Shown one piece after another: positions 1-9,012 of a DNA stretch of 55,383 bases (position 1 is its first letter; each line of letters begins with the position of its first letter). Made by a program: the position numbers and the translations under genes. Below the pieces are notes generated by a model, which saw only the letters and a list, made by a program, of their open reading frames with translations, searched no databases and was not told the DNA's origin. The DNA is from Deltaproteobacteria bacterium (GTDB lineage: Bacteria; Desulfobacterota; Desulfobulbia; Desulfobulbales; SURF-16): the NCBI GenBank assembly GCA_016219175.1, contig JACRCD010000015.1, positions 1-55,383 of the forward strand, given 5' to 3'.

Positions 1-340
1 GGTTTGTGGTGGGGTCACACAGGGAACACAGAATTTCGACGGTCTCCCGTGAAAGCACGGGAATGGACAAATGCCCGCGACCGGAAGAGTAGAGACAAAA
101 CTACTGCGTCGCTTCGCTCCGACAGGGTGACCGGAATCACTGAAACAGGTGGCCGTCTTCACGTGGATTGCGTGGTCGACTTGACTGAAATAGCCAACAC
201 ATCAAAACTCCAGGGTTTTCTCTTTGACGTTAAAATAACCGGTTTATCCGGTGCATTTTATTGTTGGAATTTAGCATGGTGCTCCCGGAGCGTGTCACAG
301 CAGTTGTCATAGTAATGTCACAGCTCCGTGTCGCAGCTTG
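1..340. other. Left edge, no gene supported
   Basis: No convincing coding region. An open frame runs over 4-312 on the plus strand but has no recognisable domain and no ribosome binding site. Bases about 126-192 hold three loosely repeated blocks (ggtgaccggaatcactgaaac, ggtggccgtcttcacgtgga, tggtcgacttgactgaaa) spaced about 23 bp apart. The wording resembles the repeated terminal sequences of IS21-type insertion sequences, but no transposase is visible, so this is a weak suggestion of an old element end. Confidence 0.25.
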
Positions 341-1393
341 TCATAGCTCCAATAACCCATAGTGACGGGTTGGATCGGTCGGTCCTGCTCCGATTTCTTT
401 AATCAGTTCCTTGTCCGACATTCCTTTTAGATCACGTTGCAGACTACGTCGATTTACATCAGGGCAAAGGCCCTCAAAATCCTGAATGGTTAATTTCCCG
501 TGGCCCAGCAAGAATTCAATGGCCTTCCCTTGCCGCTCATTCAGTCCATGCTTCTGTACCAGTACATCTCTCCGTATGATTTGCTCTCCTCGTTTTTTGA
601 CCTCGATCATCTGGGTTTCCAAACCTGTGATAAAATAATCGAGCCAGACGGTCATATCCATGCCGTTTTCACGCACGCTTTGGATTGATTTATAAAAGGC
701 CGGCCTGTCTCGGTCATAATATTCACTGATGGTAAAAAGACGTTTAAAGTCGTATCCCGCCTTGTAGAGACAAAGCGTTGACAGCAGGCGGGATGTACGG
801 CCGTTGCCGTCAAGGAACGGATGAATATGTACTAACTGGAACTGGGCGATACCGCTGATAAAAACAGGATGTATCTCGAGGTCAGCGTTGAGCCACTTTA
901 CCATTTCCGACATCATAATCGGCACCTCCACAGCGGATGGCGGTGTATAGATCACTTCGCCGGTCGAAGCGTTGGCAACATAATTCTGAATACGTCGGTA
1001 ATTGCCCGGATCAGCTTTACCGCCTCGAACTCCTTCAACCAGTTTCCGATGAATCTCCCGGATCAGTCCTTCCGTGATCGGGTCACCACTGTCCAGGCAT
1101 TCGGAAACGAATTCAAAGGCCGAACGATAATTCAGAAGTTCCCGGGTGTCTTCCGGGTCGGCTTCCGGCACTTCCTCTCCATTCCACAGGCGTTCTGCTT
1201 GATCCAGAGTCAACTGAGCACCTTCAATATGGGTCGTATGATGCGCCTCTTTGATAAGGGCTTTGTTACCCATATCCCGAACCCAATCATCAGAGAGCCG
1301 GGCTGCTTCGAGAAAACCTCGTGCCCGTTCAATCTGCGTGATGGCTGCGGTCATACGGTTGGTAATGGTGAATTTTGGATTAAATGCTCTCAT
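341..1393 (-). CDS. Fic family protein AMP-transferase
   Basis: A 350-residue Fic protein, expected to transfer AMP (or another nucleotide moiety) from ATP onto a hydroxyl side chain of a target protein in the cytoplasm. The catalytic motif [12 protein letters not shown] is intact at residues 191-202. The N-terminal helix carries T53-x3-E57-G58, which fits the (S/T)xxxE(G/N) inhibitory motif of class II self-inhibited Fic enzymes. The last ~70 residues look like a winged-helix DNA-binding domain, a common architecture for Fic/DUF4172-like proteins. A GAGGAAG ribosome site lies before the ATG. The gene stands alone, so no antitoxin partner is needed or seen. The target is unknown. It sits in an accessory stretch with the AT-rich gene at 1838-2860. 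Confidence 0.9.
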   Translation of the reverse strand: MRAFNPKFTITNRMTAAITQIERARGFLEAARLSDDWVRDMGNKALIKEAHHTTHIEGAQLTLDQAERLWNGEEVPEADPEDTRELLNYRSAFEFVSECLDSGDPITEGLIREIHRKLVEGVRGGKADPGNYRRIQNYVANASTGEVIYTPPSAVEVPIMMSEMVKWLNADLEIHPVFISGIAQFQLVHIHPFLDGNGRTSRLLSTLCLYKAGYDFKRLFTISEYYDRDRPAFYKSIQSVRENGMDMTVWLDYFITGLETQMIEVKKRGEQIIRRDVLVQKHGLNERQGKAIEFLLGHGKLTIQDFEGLCPDVNRRSLQRDLKGMSDKELIKEIGAGPTDPTRHYGLLEL

Positions 1394-1837
1394 TTGTCAC
1401 ACTTCCTCTTCACCTGTCGTTTGCCCTCCTCTCGAACTGTCAAACATTTTATGACAGTTGCCTCCTATTGCATAGCCCCATATGCTGCTTGACTGCATAA
1501 TGGTGGTTTGGTTCACGCTCTTAAGAGCTTTTTTTGGCGCTGAAAAACGCAATATTGCCCTATTTTAAGGGGGAAAATCAAACCTATTGTCAATATTAAT
1601 AACCAGTTAGCTTGGTCCGTCCCCAGATCCCTCACACTCTTACCAGCACCACCTAAAACGCGCGTTTTCCCCCCAAAAAAAACCATTATACCCCTGAAAT
1701 TGATCGTTTTTTATACATGATATCGTTACATATCAAGTTGTTATCTTGGTCCGACCCCCTCGGGCGCGGGCGGGGGAGCGGAGCCCCGGAACCAGCCCCG
1801 GAACCCCCTCGGAGCCCCGGACTTGTTATGAACAATT
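1394..1837. other. Intergenic stretch with GC-rich repeat island
   Basis: No gene is seen. The region contains ttggtccgtcccc (1612-1624) and ttggtccgacccc (1746-1758), two near-identical 13-mers in direct orientation. These are followed by a very GC-rich island (about 1755-1821) in which ggagccccgga occurs twice (1780-1790 and 1811-1821). The flanks are AT-rich, so the base composition changes abruptly at the island. Confidence 0.5.
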
Positions 1838-2991
1838 TTATTTATTTTTTAATGTTAGGAAGATATTGTAAGGGCTCTGTTTTATTTTTTTCCGGGTTTC
1901 ATTGAAATATTTAAACAAGCCTTCCACAACTGTTGCTGTTATTCCTGAAATTGCAATTTCCTTGGTGTAAGCCGGAAAGCAGTTAGAAAAACCAAAAGCC
2001 AACCCAAAATTTTTCAATGGATCGTATATGTTTTTTACGATTCTGCTCGGTGAAAAGGATATACTTTTAAAGAGGTTGTCAATTTCTGGCTGTATTCTAT
2101 TGACAACCAATCTGTTTACTTCTTCATCAAACCCCTCATCATATGGTGATCTCTCAATTTTTTCTGTAAGGTCATCTAAGTGGTTGTCGAGGGCTAGCAG
2201 TTCGTCTTTATGTTTTTCTTTGATTTCGAAAACATCATCAAATGTTTGAAATTCAAATGATGGCAAATTTAAGGAAAGAACCTTGTATGCCAATATGTTT
2301 CTTTTTAACTCTCTAAATTGTGAACATGTTTCTTTGATATTCTCGCTAGCAAGTTGCATTGCCCCTTTAAGCCCTAAATTCATTGCATCATGAATTATGA
2401 GGTTGTCGTTGCAGCATACTCGTTGATGAGCGCTAAACTCCATAAGGCAAATTGCAGCTATAAATGTCGTAACTTCATTAATTATTAAAAGAAACTCAGG
2501 ATGTTTTGGATCTAAATGTAAATAGTTACCAACTTGATGTATTTGCTCTTTGGAATAATTACGATTTCTACCAAGCCTATTAACACCTTCTACGATGGCG
2601 TCATAGTATTTTGATATTTTTTCATACTCGCCACCGTCAAACTTATGAATATTTACATAATTATGTTTATCTAAATACTCAATTTCGTCATATACGGTTT
2701 CTGGAACTAGTTGTAAATAATGTGGGTAAGGATGTTTGTTACCAAATTGGCAGGCATAATAGTCTAATGGGATGGTTACCTTGTTGAAATAAAGAATTGA
2801 ATGCTTAAGGCTTTTTAGATCACTTTCATTGTAAAGTGAATGAAATACTATATCATCCATTGCATGCCTTTAAATTCACAGGGTAGGTCCGTGAGGCCTT
2901 TCAGCCCCTTTTCCCCCTTGGAACCGTTGACAGTTTCCCGTCACACGGCTCAAGTATTTCCGGGCATTCGGGGCATTCGGGGTCGGACCAA
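1746..2991. repeat. 13-bp inverted repeat framing the AT-rich gene
   Basis: TTGGTCCGACCCC at 1746-1758 and its exact reverse complement at 2979-2991 flank the unknown gene 1838-2860. A further one-mismatch copy lies outside at 1612-1624. The right copy is preceded by the tandem 9-mer cattcgggg-cattcgggg. This could mark a gene cassette or REP-like element. No transposase or integrase is present. Confidence 0.5.
1838..2860 (-). CDS. Hypothetical protein, AT-rich gene
   Basis: A 340-residue protein that I do not recognise with confidence. The gene is markedly AT-rich compared with its neighbours and uses many AAT/AAA/ATA codons, which suggests recent acquisition. The protein is soluble-looking, with a largely helical charged central part (about residues 195-255) and no signal peptide. 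The N-terminal pattern (a short lead, then an FNKVTIPLDY segment) is reminiscent of DUF6236-like proteins of defence or accessory regions, but this is only an impression. The start is the ATG at 2860, with a weak AAAGG site before it; there is another ATG 6 nt upstream out of frame. It is framed by an exact 13-bp inverted repeat. Confidence 0.6.
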   Translation of the reverse strand: MDDIVFHSLYNESDLKSLKHSILYFNKVTIPLDYYACQFGNKHPYPHYLQLVPETVYDEIEYLDKHNYVNIHKFDGGEYEKISKYYDAIVEGVNRLGRNRNYSKEQIHQVGNYLHLDPKHPEFLLIINEVTTFIAAICLMEFSAHQRVCCNDNLIIHDAMNLGLKGAMQLASENIKETCSQFRELKRNILAYKVLSLNLPSFEFQTFDDVFEIKEKHKDELLALDNHLDDLTEKIERSPYDEGFDEEVNRLVVNRIQPEIDNLFKSISFSPSRIVKNIYDPLKNFGLAFGFSNCFPAYTKEIAISGITATVVEGLFKYFNETRKKIKQSPYNIFLTLKNK

Positions 2992-3460
2992 ACTATCCAT
3001 TCAATATTTCAGGATAATTGTTCCAATAAACACCATTATCAAGCCCTATATCTTCATTTTCAGGCTCAAAAAGCGAAATATACGGCGCTCCGGGCTCGCG
3101 AAGTACAAAATCATCAATTTCGCCAACCACCTTTCTTCAACTTACCCCACTTTCTCTATTCGTGCCGATTAGAAAAAGTGGCTCAGATTTTATCTCGGTT
3201 TTTGCGCCACATATCAACTTTTGCCAGACAGACTGCAACTTCATATTCTCCTGTATACATAACATCTGACAGGAGGAAGGTCAACCAAGATAAAACAACA
3301 ATAAGATGGAGGGGAGATATTTTTTTAAATACTTGAAATCGAAAAATTGGCAAATGATAAACCAGTATTCATGGCAACCATGGTGATAGATTTTGCCATT
3401 GGGGCAAAGGAAATGGCGGGTTCCTGAAGAAACCATCGGGAATGGATGAGAAACGGAAAT
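2861..3460. other. Intergenic stretch without a gene
   Basis: About 600 bp with no supported gene. It contains the right copy of the 13-bp inverted repeat (2979-2991), the tandem 9-mer next to it, and a small imperfect hairpin around 3252-3276 (ctcctgt ... acaggag). Short open frames here lack ribosome sites and recognisable sequence. Confidence 0.5.
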
Positions 3461-3492
3461 AAAAAAAGGGGTTAGCATGTTATGCCAACCCC
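3461..3492 (-). terminator. Rho-independent terminator of tRNA-Pro
   Basis: Read on the minus strand, an 11-bp stem (ggggttggcat / atgctaacccc with one G-U pair) with a 3-nt loop is followed by a run of seven T. It lies 9 bases past the 3' end of tRNA-Pro. Confidence 0.8.
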
Positions 3493-3501
3493 CTGTAAAA
3501 C

Positions 3502-3578
3502 TGGTCGGGATGAGAGGATTCGAACCTCCGGCCCCTTGAACCCCATTCAAGTGCGCTACCAGACTGCGCTACATCCCG
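3502..3578 (-). tRNA. tRNA-Pro (anticodon GGG)
   Basis: A 77-nt cloverleaf on the minus strand with encoded CCA. Acceptor CGGGATG pairs with the 3' side. The anticodon arm is CTTGA-ATGGGGT-TCAAG, giving anticodon GGG, and the T arm contains GGTTCGAATCC. It decodes CCC/CCU proline codons. It follows the merR-like gene and has its own terminator. Confidence 0.95.
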
Positions 3579-3668
3579 ATATATGTCTCAAAACAATGTA
3601 ATGTAATTTTGAATCCCCTATGTAGCATGGCTTCTTATCAACTGTCAAGCTGCATTACGCAAAACGTG

Positions 3669-4061
3669 TCAATCTTTGTGCAACAATTGCTGGATGGTAA
3701 GCAGTTCAGCTTTGAGTTCCGCCAGCAAATCCGTCACGCTGCCTCTTTTGGGAACAATCTTTTCCGTATTTTCGGTTTTTTCACTGCTGCGGGCCAGGTG
3801 TTTTTTCGCGCCGGGAATGGTAAAGCCCTCTTCCCGGAGCAGTTTTTTAATCCTGAGAATATTTTCCACATCCACGCGCCGGTAAAGCCGTTGCTTGGAG
3901 GTGGCGCGTTGGGGCCGGATCAGCTGCTTGAATTCCGATTCCCAATAACGCAGCACGTGCTGCTTAACTCCTGCAATCTCGCAAACCTCGCCGATCTTGA
4001 AGTATCTTTTATCAGGAATCACACCGAAGTGTTCTTCTTCCTCACTGTTTTGCTTGTCCAT
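3669..4061 (-). CDS. MerR-family transcriptional regulator
   Basis: A 130-residue MerR-like DNA-binding protein. Residues about 20-90 form the winged helix-turn-helix ([22 protein letters not shown], then the YRRVDVENI wing), followed by a helix for dimerisation. The acidic N-terminus and the short, hydrophilic C-terminus (ending [11 protein letters not shown]) contain no cysteine cluster, so a metal-sensing role is unlikely. It is the last gene of the thrS-to-ihfA cluster. A MerR gene after ihfA is a usual arrangement in Desulfobacterota and Geobacterales. Its target and ligand are unknown. Confidence 0.85.
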   Translation of the reverse strand: MDKQNSEEEEHFGVIPDKRYFKIGEVCEIAGVKQHVLRYWESEFKQLIRPQRATSKQRLYRRVDVENILRIKKLLREEGFTIPGAKKHLARSSEKTENTEKIVPKRGSVTDLLAELKAELLTIQQLLHKD

Positions 4062-4210
4062 AGGGGTGTGAGGTGTGCCGGCCGAGTGTTGTTTATGTTG
4101 AAATTTTCCTCTCGCTTCCTACTCCGCTTTGCATAGTATCATCATAAAGCAAAAAGGCACACGGACAAAAGGGTTTTTTCCCGAACAGCCCGGAGTTTCA
4201 GGCGGAACAC

Positions 4211-4498
4211 CTATGAATTAATCTTTTCCCGCAGGGTTTTGCTCGCCTTGAAGGAAACCATGCTGCGTTCGGCGATTTCCATGTCCTCGCCGGTGCGGGG
4301 GTTGCGGCCCATGCGCGGCGCCTTATTGCGGACCGTGAAGGTGCCGAACTGGACAAGCTTCACCGACTCTTCGTTCAGCAGCGTCCTCCGTAACGAGGAA
4401 AAGACATGATCGACCAGCTCGCCCGCGCTGCGCTGGGAAATCCCCAGCTTATCATTGATAATCTGAGCCAGTTCCTTTCTGGTGAGATTGGCTTTCAT
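4211..4498 (-). CDS. ihfA: Integration host factor alpha subunit
   Basis: A 95-residue HU/IHF-family DNA-bending protein. The N-terminal helices (LTRKELAQIINDKLGIS) and the beta-arm signature GRNPRTGEDMEI match the family, and the length is typical. The call IhfA rather than HU rests mainly on position: it follows pheT by 5 bp, as in the pheST-ihfA operons of many Proteobacteria. It is expected to bend DNA in promoters, origins and recombination sites, with a beta subunit encoded elsewhere. Confidence 0.9.
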   Translation of the reverse strand: MKANLTRKELAQIINDKLGISQRSAGELVDHVFSSLRRTLLNEESVKLVQFGTFTVRNKAPRMGRNPRTGEDMEIAERSMVSFKASKTLREKINS

Positions 4499-4503
4499 TT
4501 CCC

Positions 4504-6927
4504 CTATACCTCGCGTAACTGCCCATCAAAACGGGCCAGAATCATATCGATAATTTTCTGGTGCGCCTTGCTCACTGTTTCGTCATCCAGGGTCTGATCA
4601 GCAGCCCGATAGGTAACGGTGATGGCCACACTCTTCATGCCCTGGCTGATCGCCCCGCCGCGGAAGACATCAAAGAGTTCCGCCTGTTCAATAAGCGCTT
4701 CCCCCGATCCCTTGATCGCCTCGACAATTTCCCCGGCGCCGGCCCTTTCCGGCACCACCACGGCGATGTCCCATTTGACCGAAGGGAACTTGGGCAACGG
4801 GCTAAATTGTTTCTTGTCCTTTGCTTGGGCCAGCAGGGAGTCAAGCAGAATGGTCAGAAAGTAGACATCCTGTTTGATGCCGAAGTTGCCCAGCACCTTG
4901 CGGGTAACCAGCCCGAAGGAACCCACGGGCTCGCCATGGACCGTGACCAGGGCAAAACTGTCCGGCTCGCAGTACGCTTCCAGCCGGTCCGGTTTGCGCT
5001 CAGCGGAGACGCCGGAGAAGCCAAGCCCCTCAAGCAGCGAGGCGGCGGCACCCTTGACATCGTAAATATCACATTTCTCTTCACCCATATGCAACAGGGG
5101 GGCACCCGGCAATCTGCGGCCGCTTAACACAGCGGTAAGATAGGTCTTTTCCTCCGGTTGCTCAAATTCCGCACCCGGCATGAAGCATTTGCCGATTTCA
5201 AAAAGGCGGATATCGGTCACCTGGTAATTGACATTGCGGCGCACGTTTTCAAGCAGGCCGGGCAGCAGCATGGAGCGCATGACACTCTGATCTTCCGCCA
5301 GGGGATTCAAGAGATGCACGGTCCGCCGCCGGGGATCGTCTTCCCCGAGGGTAAGCAGATCAAAATGTCGGGGGGTGACAAAGCTGTAGTTGATCGCCTC
5401 ATAAAAACCAAGGGCTGTCATGGCGGAGGCGATATCCTGGCGCAGTTTGCGGGCCGGGTCCTGCCAGGCCGCGGCCATGGGCACCAGGGGCATGGTCTGG
5501 GGAAATTCGTTATACCCTTTGAGCCGGGCAATCTCTTCAATCAGATCGATCTCACGCTCCAGATCAACCCGGAAGCTAGGAGGGGTAACGAGCAGCGTAT
5601 CAGCGTCAAGCAACCTGACCTCGATTTCAATGGCCGTGAGCAGGTCCGTCACATCAGCGGCGGTAAAGTCATAACCGAGCAGATCGATTGTCTTGCTCAG
5701 CCGGAGGGTGATGGCTTCATTTTTCTTGACGCCGGGGCTCAGGTCAAAGCCGTTTTCGACCACCTCCGCGCCGGCCACCTGGCAGAGCAGACGCACCGCC
5801 CGCTCCATGGCGATTGGGGCGAGTTGCGGGTCAACACCGCGTTCAAAACGGTAGGACGCTTCCGTGGCCAGATTCAAGCGCCTGGCCGTGCGCCGGACAC
5901 TGATGGGATTAAAGCAGGCCGATTCGAGCAGGACCTCGGTGGTGGTTTCATCCACTTCGGAATTTGCGCCGCCCATGACCCCGGCCACCGCCACCGGCTT
6001 GACCGCGTCACAGATCATCAGCATATCCGGCTCAAGACTCCGCTCCGTTCCGTCAAGAGTGGTCAGTGTTTCTCCGTCCCTGGCCTGGCGCACGACAATA
6101 CCATTGCCCGCAAGCTTCTTGAAATCAAAGGCATGGAGTGGCTGACCGTATTCAAGCATGACATAATTGGTGATATCAACCACATTATTGATAGGCCGGG
6201 AGCCCAGGGAGAGCAGCCTTTTTTTCAGCCACCACGGCGAGGGGGCGATGCGGACATTCTTCAGCAGCCTGGCGGCATAACGGGGGCAATCTCCGTGCTG
6301 CACCGTTACGGAGAACTCCCCGGTTGCCCCGGTCAGTTCGGGGATGTCCGCCGCCGTTACCGGAGGCGTCAAGGAAGTCCGGCAAAACGCCGCGGCTTCC
6401 CGGCCGATGCCGATGACGCTGGTGCAGTCCGGCCGGTTGGGGGTGAGATCCACCTCGATTACGGTATCATGCAGTTCCAGCACCTGGGCCAGATCGCCAC
6501 CCGATTCCCGCAGCCAAGTCAGTTCCATGATGCCGCTGTGACTTTCGCTGATGCCCAGGTCCTTTTCCGAGCAGAGCATGCCGCTGGAAACCTGGCCGCG
6601 TATTTTACTCTGCTTGATGGCCAGTCCTGAAGGCAGGGTTGTTCCCGGCAGGGCTATGGCGGTGAAAAGTCCGGCCCTGGCATTGGGCGCTCCGCACACC
6701 ACCTGCATCGTCTCACCGCCCACCGCCACCTGACATACGACAAGCCTGTCCGCATCAGGATGGGGAGTGACGGAAAGAATCTCGGCAACCTTAACCCCTG
6801 CCAGACCGGCGAAGATTTCCTCCACAGAGTCAACCTCCAGGCCGGCCATGGTAAGACGGTCAGCCAGTTCACCGGGGGTTATGTTCACATCGACAAATTG
6901 TTTCAGCCAGGCAAAAGTGAATTTCAT
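4504..6927 (-). CDS. pheT: Phenylalanyl-tRNA synthetase beta chain
   Basis: An 807-residue beta subunit of the (alpha-beta)2 phenylalanyl-tRNA synthetase, which with PheS charges tRNA-Phe. In order: N-terminal EMAP/tRNA-binding fold (residues ~40-150, containing VCGAPNAR), the B3/B4 editing domain, the B5 domain (~400-480), the catalytic-like core (~490-690) and the C-terminal ferredoxin-fold anticodon-binding domain (~710-805). The length is close to the family norm of about 800. It lies 26 bp downstream of pheS and 5 bp upstream of ihfA in one apparent operon. Confidence 0.97.
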   Translation of the reverse strand: MKFTFAWLKQFVDVNITPGELADRLTMAGLEVDSVEEIFAGLAGVKVAEILSVTPHPDADRLVVCQVAVGGETMQVVCGAPNARAGLFTAIALPGTTLPSGLAIKQSKIRGQVSSGMLCSEKDLGISESHSGIMELTWLRESGGDLAQVLELHDTVIEVDLTPNRPDCTSVIGIGREAAAFCRTSLTPPVTAADIPELTGATGEFSVTVQHGDCPRYAARLLKNVRIAPSPWWLKKRLLSLGSRPINNVVDITNYVMLEYGQPLHAFDFKKLAGNGIVVRQARDGETLTTLDGTERSLEPDMLMICDAVKPVAVAGVMGGANSEVDETTTEVLLESACFNPISVRRTARRLNLATEASYRFERGVDPQLAPIAMERAVRLLCQVAGAEVVENGFDLSPGVKKNEAITLRLSKTIDLLGYDFTAADVTDLLTAIEIEVRLLDADTLLVTPPSFRVDLEREIDLIEEIARLKGYNEFPQTMPLVPMAAAWQDPARKLRQDIASAMTALGFYEAINYSFVTPRHFDLLTLGEDDPRRRTVHLLNPLAEDQSVMRSMLLPGLLENVRRNVNYQVTDIRLFEIGKCFMPGAEFEQPEEKTYLTAVLSGRRLPGAPLLHMGEEKCDIYDVKGAAASLLEGLGFSGVSAERKPDRLEAYCEPDSFALVTVHGEPVGSFGLVTRKVLGNFGIKQDVYFLTILLDSLLAQAKDKKQFSPLPKFPSVKWDIAVVVPERAGAGEIVEAIKGSGEALIEQAELFDVFRGGAISQGMKSVAITVTYRAADQTLDDETVSKAHQKIIDMILARFDGQLREV

Positions 6928-6953
6928 GGGCGGTTTGCTAGTGTTTCGTTGGG

Positions 6954-7970
6954 TTAGAACTGGGCAAGAAAACGCAGATCGTTTTCATAGTAGAGACGGA
7001 TGTCGTTGATGCCGTACTTGAGCATGGCGATACGCTCCACCCCCAGACCAAAGGCAAAGCCGCTGTACTCTTCCGGATCGTAGCCCACCTGTTTGAATAC
7101 CTCGGGGTCGATCATGCCGGCGCCGAGAAATTCCAGCCAGCCGGTCTGCTTGCAGACACGGCACCCCTGGCCGCGGCAGATGACGCAGGCAATATCGATT
7201 TCGGCGCTTGGTTCGGTAAAGGGAAAAAAACTCGGTCTGGCGCGCATGGCCGTCTTGTCATCAAACATCTTGGCGATAAAGACGCCCAAAATGCCGCGCA
7301 GATCCCCAAAGGAAACCTTCCTGTCCACCAGAAACCCCTCTACCTGATGAAACATCGGGGTATGGGTGATATCGGAATCACAGCGGTAAACCTTACCAGG
7401 GGCAATCATCCGCAGGGGTGGTCTCTGCTTTTCCATGATACGGGCCTGCATGGGGGAGGTATGGGTGCGCAGCAGGAGACTCTCATTGACATAGAAGGTA
7501 TCATGCATGTCACGGGCAGGGTGATGCTTGGGAATGTTCAGGGCTTCAAAATTATAGAAATCCGTCTCAACGTCGGGCCCTTCGGCCACGCCGAAGCCCA
7601 TGCCTTCAAAAATGGCGCAGATCTCTTCCATGACCTGGGTCACGGGGTGCAGTTTGCCGAAAGGGGCCGTCCTGCCGGGTAATGACAGATCAAGGGCCGG
7701 TGCGCCGGTCAAGCCTAACCGGGCTGCCTCTTCCAGTTCGGTCTTTTTAGCGGCAAAGAGCTTTTCAAGATCAATCTTGATCTCGTTGGCCAGTTTGCCG
7801 AGCCGGGGCCGGTCTGCCTCGGCTGCCTGACCAAGCTGGCGCATCAATCCGGTAAATTCACTTTTTCGTCCGAGATATTGAACCCGAAACGGTTCAAGAT
7901 CATTTAAGTCATGAAGAGCCGCCAGATCCCGGCATGCCTCTTGTTGCAGGCGAAGTAATTCTTCTTCCAT
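6954..7970 (-). CDS. pheS: Phenylalanyl-tRNA synthetase alpha chain
   Basis: A 338-residue catalytic alpha subunit. The N-terminal coiled coil (residues ~1-85) is followed by the class II synthetase core. Motif 2 is seen around VYRCDSDITHTPMFHQVEG, and motif 3 around GFAFGLGVERIAMLKYGI near the C-terminus. A CxxCxGxGC-like cluster (VICRGQGCRVC) occurs in the catalytic domain, as in many bacterial PheS proteins. The ATG start gives the normal N-terminus. The gene is preceded by a 187-bp gap with hairpins that could regulate pheST. Confidence 0.97.
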   Translation of the reverse strand: MEEELLRLQQEACRDLAALHDLNDLEPFRVQYLGRKSEFTGLMRQLGQAAEADRPRLGKLANEIKIDLEKLFAAKKTELEEAARLGLTGAPALDLSLPGRTAPFGKLHPVTQVMEEICAIFEGMGFGVAEGPDVETDFYNFEALNIPKHHPARDMHDTFYVNESLLLRTHTSPMQARIMEKQRPPLRMIAPGKVYRCDSDITHTPMFHQVEGFLVDRKVSFGDLRGILGVFIAKMFDDKTAMRARPSFFPFTEPSAEIDIACVICRGQGCRVCKQTGWLEFLGAGMIDPEVFKQVGYDPEEYSGFAFGLGVERIAMLKYGINDIRLYYENDLRFLAQF

Positions 7971-8030
7971 AAATTTACCAGAAAGGGCTCTCCGTACAAA
8001 TTATGACAGATAGGACCCTCATGCATGACA

Positions 8031-8050
8031 ATGGCCCTCTGCAGGGCCAT
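8031..8050. promoter_or_regulatory. Perfect hairpin in the rplT-pheS gap
   Basis: atggccct-ctgc-agggccat: an 8-bp perfect stem with a 4-nt loop, about 60 bp before pheS. A second small hairpin (ggctc-caac-gagcc on the minus strand) lies near 8120. There is no T-run, so this is not a simple terminator. A regulatory role for pheST is possible but unproven. Confidence 0.35.
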
Positions 8051-8157
8051 ATGGTAATGTAGAAAGTCCTCTCTCCGATCTTCCCCGCGACACATCACCA
8101 TCGCAGGGATACGGCTCGTTGGAGCCTTAGGGATGGTAACGAAGGTTCTCGTCCCGA

Positions 8158-8502
8158 TCAGGAAGCAAGCTTCGCAACAGCGGTAAAGGCGTTAGGATCG
8201 AGAATGGCCAGATTGGAGAGAACCTTACGGTCAAGCTCCACATTGGCTTTTTTCAGACCACCGATCAAACGGCTGTAAGAAGTGCCGTTTTGCTCGGCGC
8301 CGGCGCCGATACGGACAATCCACAGACGGCGGAAATCGCGTTTTTTGGCGCGGCGGTGGCTGTATGCATAGCAGAGCGCGTGATCAACCGCTTCCGTGGC
8401 AGTACGGTACAGACGGGAACGGGCGCCGCGGAAACCCTTGGCCTGTTTAAGAACTCTATTTCTTCTGCGGCGTGCTTTAAAGCCGCGTGTTACTCTTGGC
8501 AT
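8158..8502 (-). CDS. rplT: 50S ribosomal protein L20
   Basis: A 114-residue, strongly basic protein with the L20 start PRVTRGFKARRRR and the conserved KRDFRRLWIVRI segment, of normal length. It binds 23S rRNA early in 50S assembly. In other bacteria it also represses its own operon by binding the rpmI leader. It lies 16 bp downstream of rpmI. Confidence 0.98.
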   Translation of the reverse strand: MPRVTRGFKARRRRNRVLKQAKGFRGARSRLYRTATEAVDHALCYAYSHRRAKKRDFRRLWIVRIGAGAEQNGTSYSRLIGGLKKANVELDRKVLSNLAILDPNAFTAVAKLAS

Positions 8503-8518
8503 GTTAAATCTCCTTGCT

Positions 8519-8716
8519 CTACATATATGGCAGAATACGTTTGATTCCCTTCAGATTGGCGGAGTCAACCACTGCTGATTTGCGCAAATTTCTTTTGCGC
8601 TTCGTGCTTTTCTTGGTCAAGATATGGCTGGTAAAGGCCTTACTGCGAATAACCTTGCCGGAGGCGCTCATCTTGAAACGTTTGGCCGCCCCCCTATTGG
8701 TTTTCATTTTTGGCAT
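8519..8716 (-). CDS. rpmI: 50S ribosomal protein L35
   Basis: A 65-residue L35 with the classic N-terminus [14 protein letters not shown] and a basic C-terminus ending in RILPYM. It is the second gene of the infC-rpmI-rplT operon. The gap to infC is unusually long (about 294 bp) because a family A repeat has been inserted there. Confidence 0.98.
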   Translation of the reverse strand: MPKMKTNRGAAKRFKMSASGKVIRSKAFTSHILTKKSTKRKRNLRKSAVVDSANLKGIKRILPYM

Positions 8717-8860
8717 AACATATACTCCTGATTATAATAAAGTTACAAGTTTTAAGTCGTAAGCACATAAATTTTACGGTGTCTCCCAACAGCGTAAAAT
8801 TTCATACTCAAACTTAAACTGATGAATTCGGGGAATGTTACGAACGCATCAATCAACTTT

Positions 8861-9012
8861 GATGGCGTCGCAAAAAAATCGATCTACTGCGTTGCGGCGG
8901 GATCGCGAAATGCTCGCCGTACCATATGTACGCCTCCGCTTTCGCGACACCATCGCGCCTTGTCTATCGAACTTTTGTGCTTAGCCATCCAGATACTTTT
9001 TACAAGTTCATC
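8861..9012 (+). repeat. Family A dispersed hairpin repeat, copy A1
   Basis: A 152-bp copy running from gatggcgtcg to acaagttcatc, the most diverged of three copies (others at 18545-18705 and 24002-24162). Its ends form an imperfect inverted repeat and the interior is a long imperfect palindrome. Its right end touches the infC stop codon, so it fills the infC-rpmI spacer of a translation operon. Confidence 0.8.

Noticed and set aside
1-312. Frame of 102 codons at the left edge
   Set aside because: No ribosome site and no similarity that I can name. The region looks like non-coding or old IS-end sequence.
1838-2860. Toxin-antitoxin or phage-defence role
   Set aside because: No catalytic motif or partner gene is visible. 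Composition and flanking repeats alone do not show function.
5158-6630. Long open frame (490 codons) on the plus strand over pheT
   Set aside because: It lies fully antisense to the clear pheT gene, has low-complexity His/Gly/Gln content and no domain. It is a shadow caused by GC-rich codon bias.
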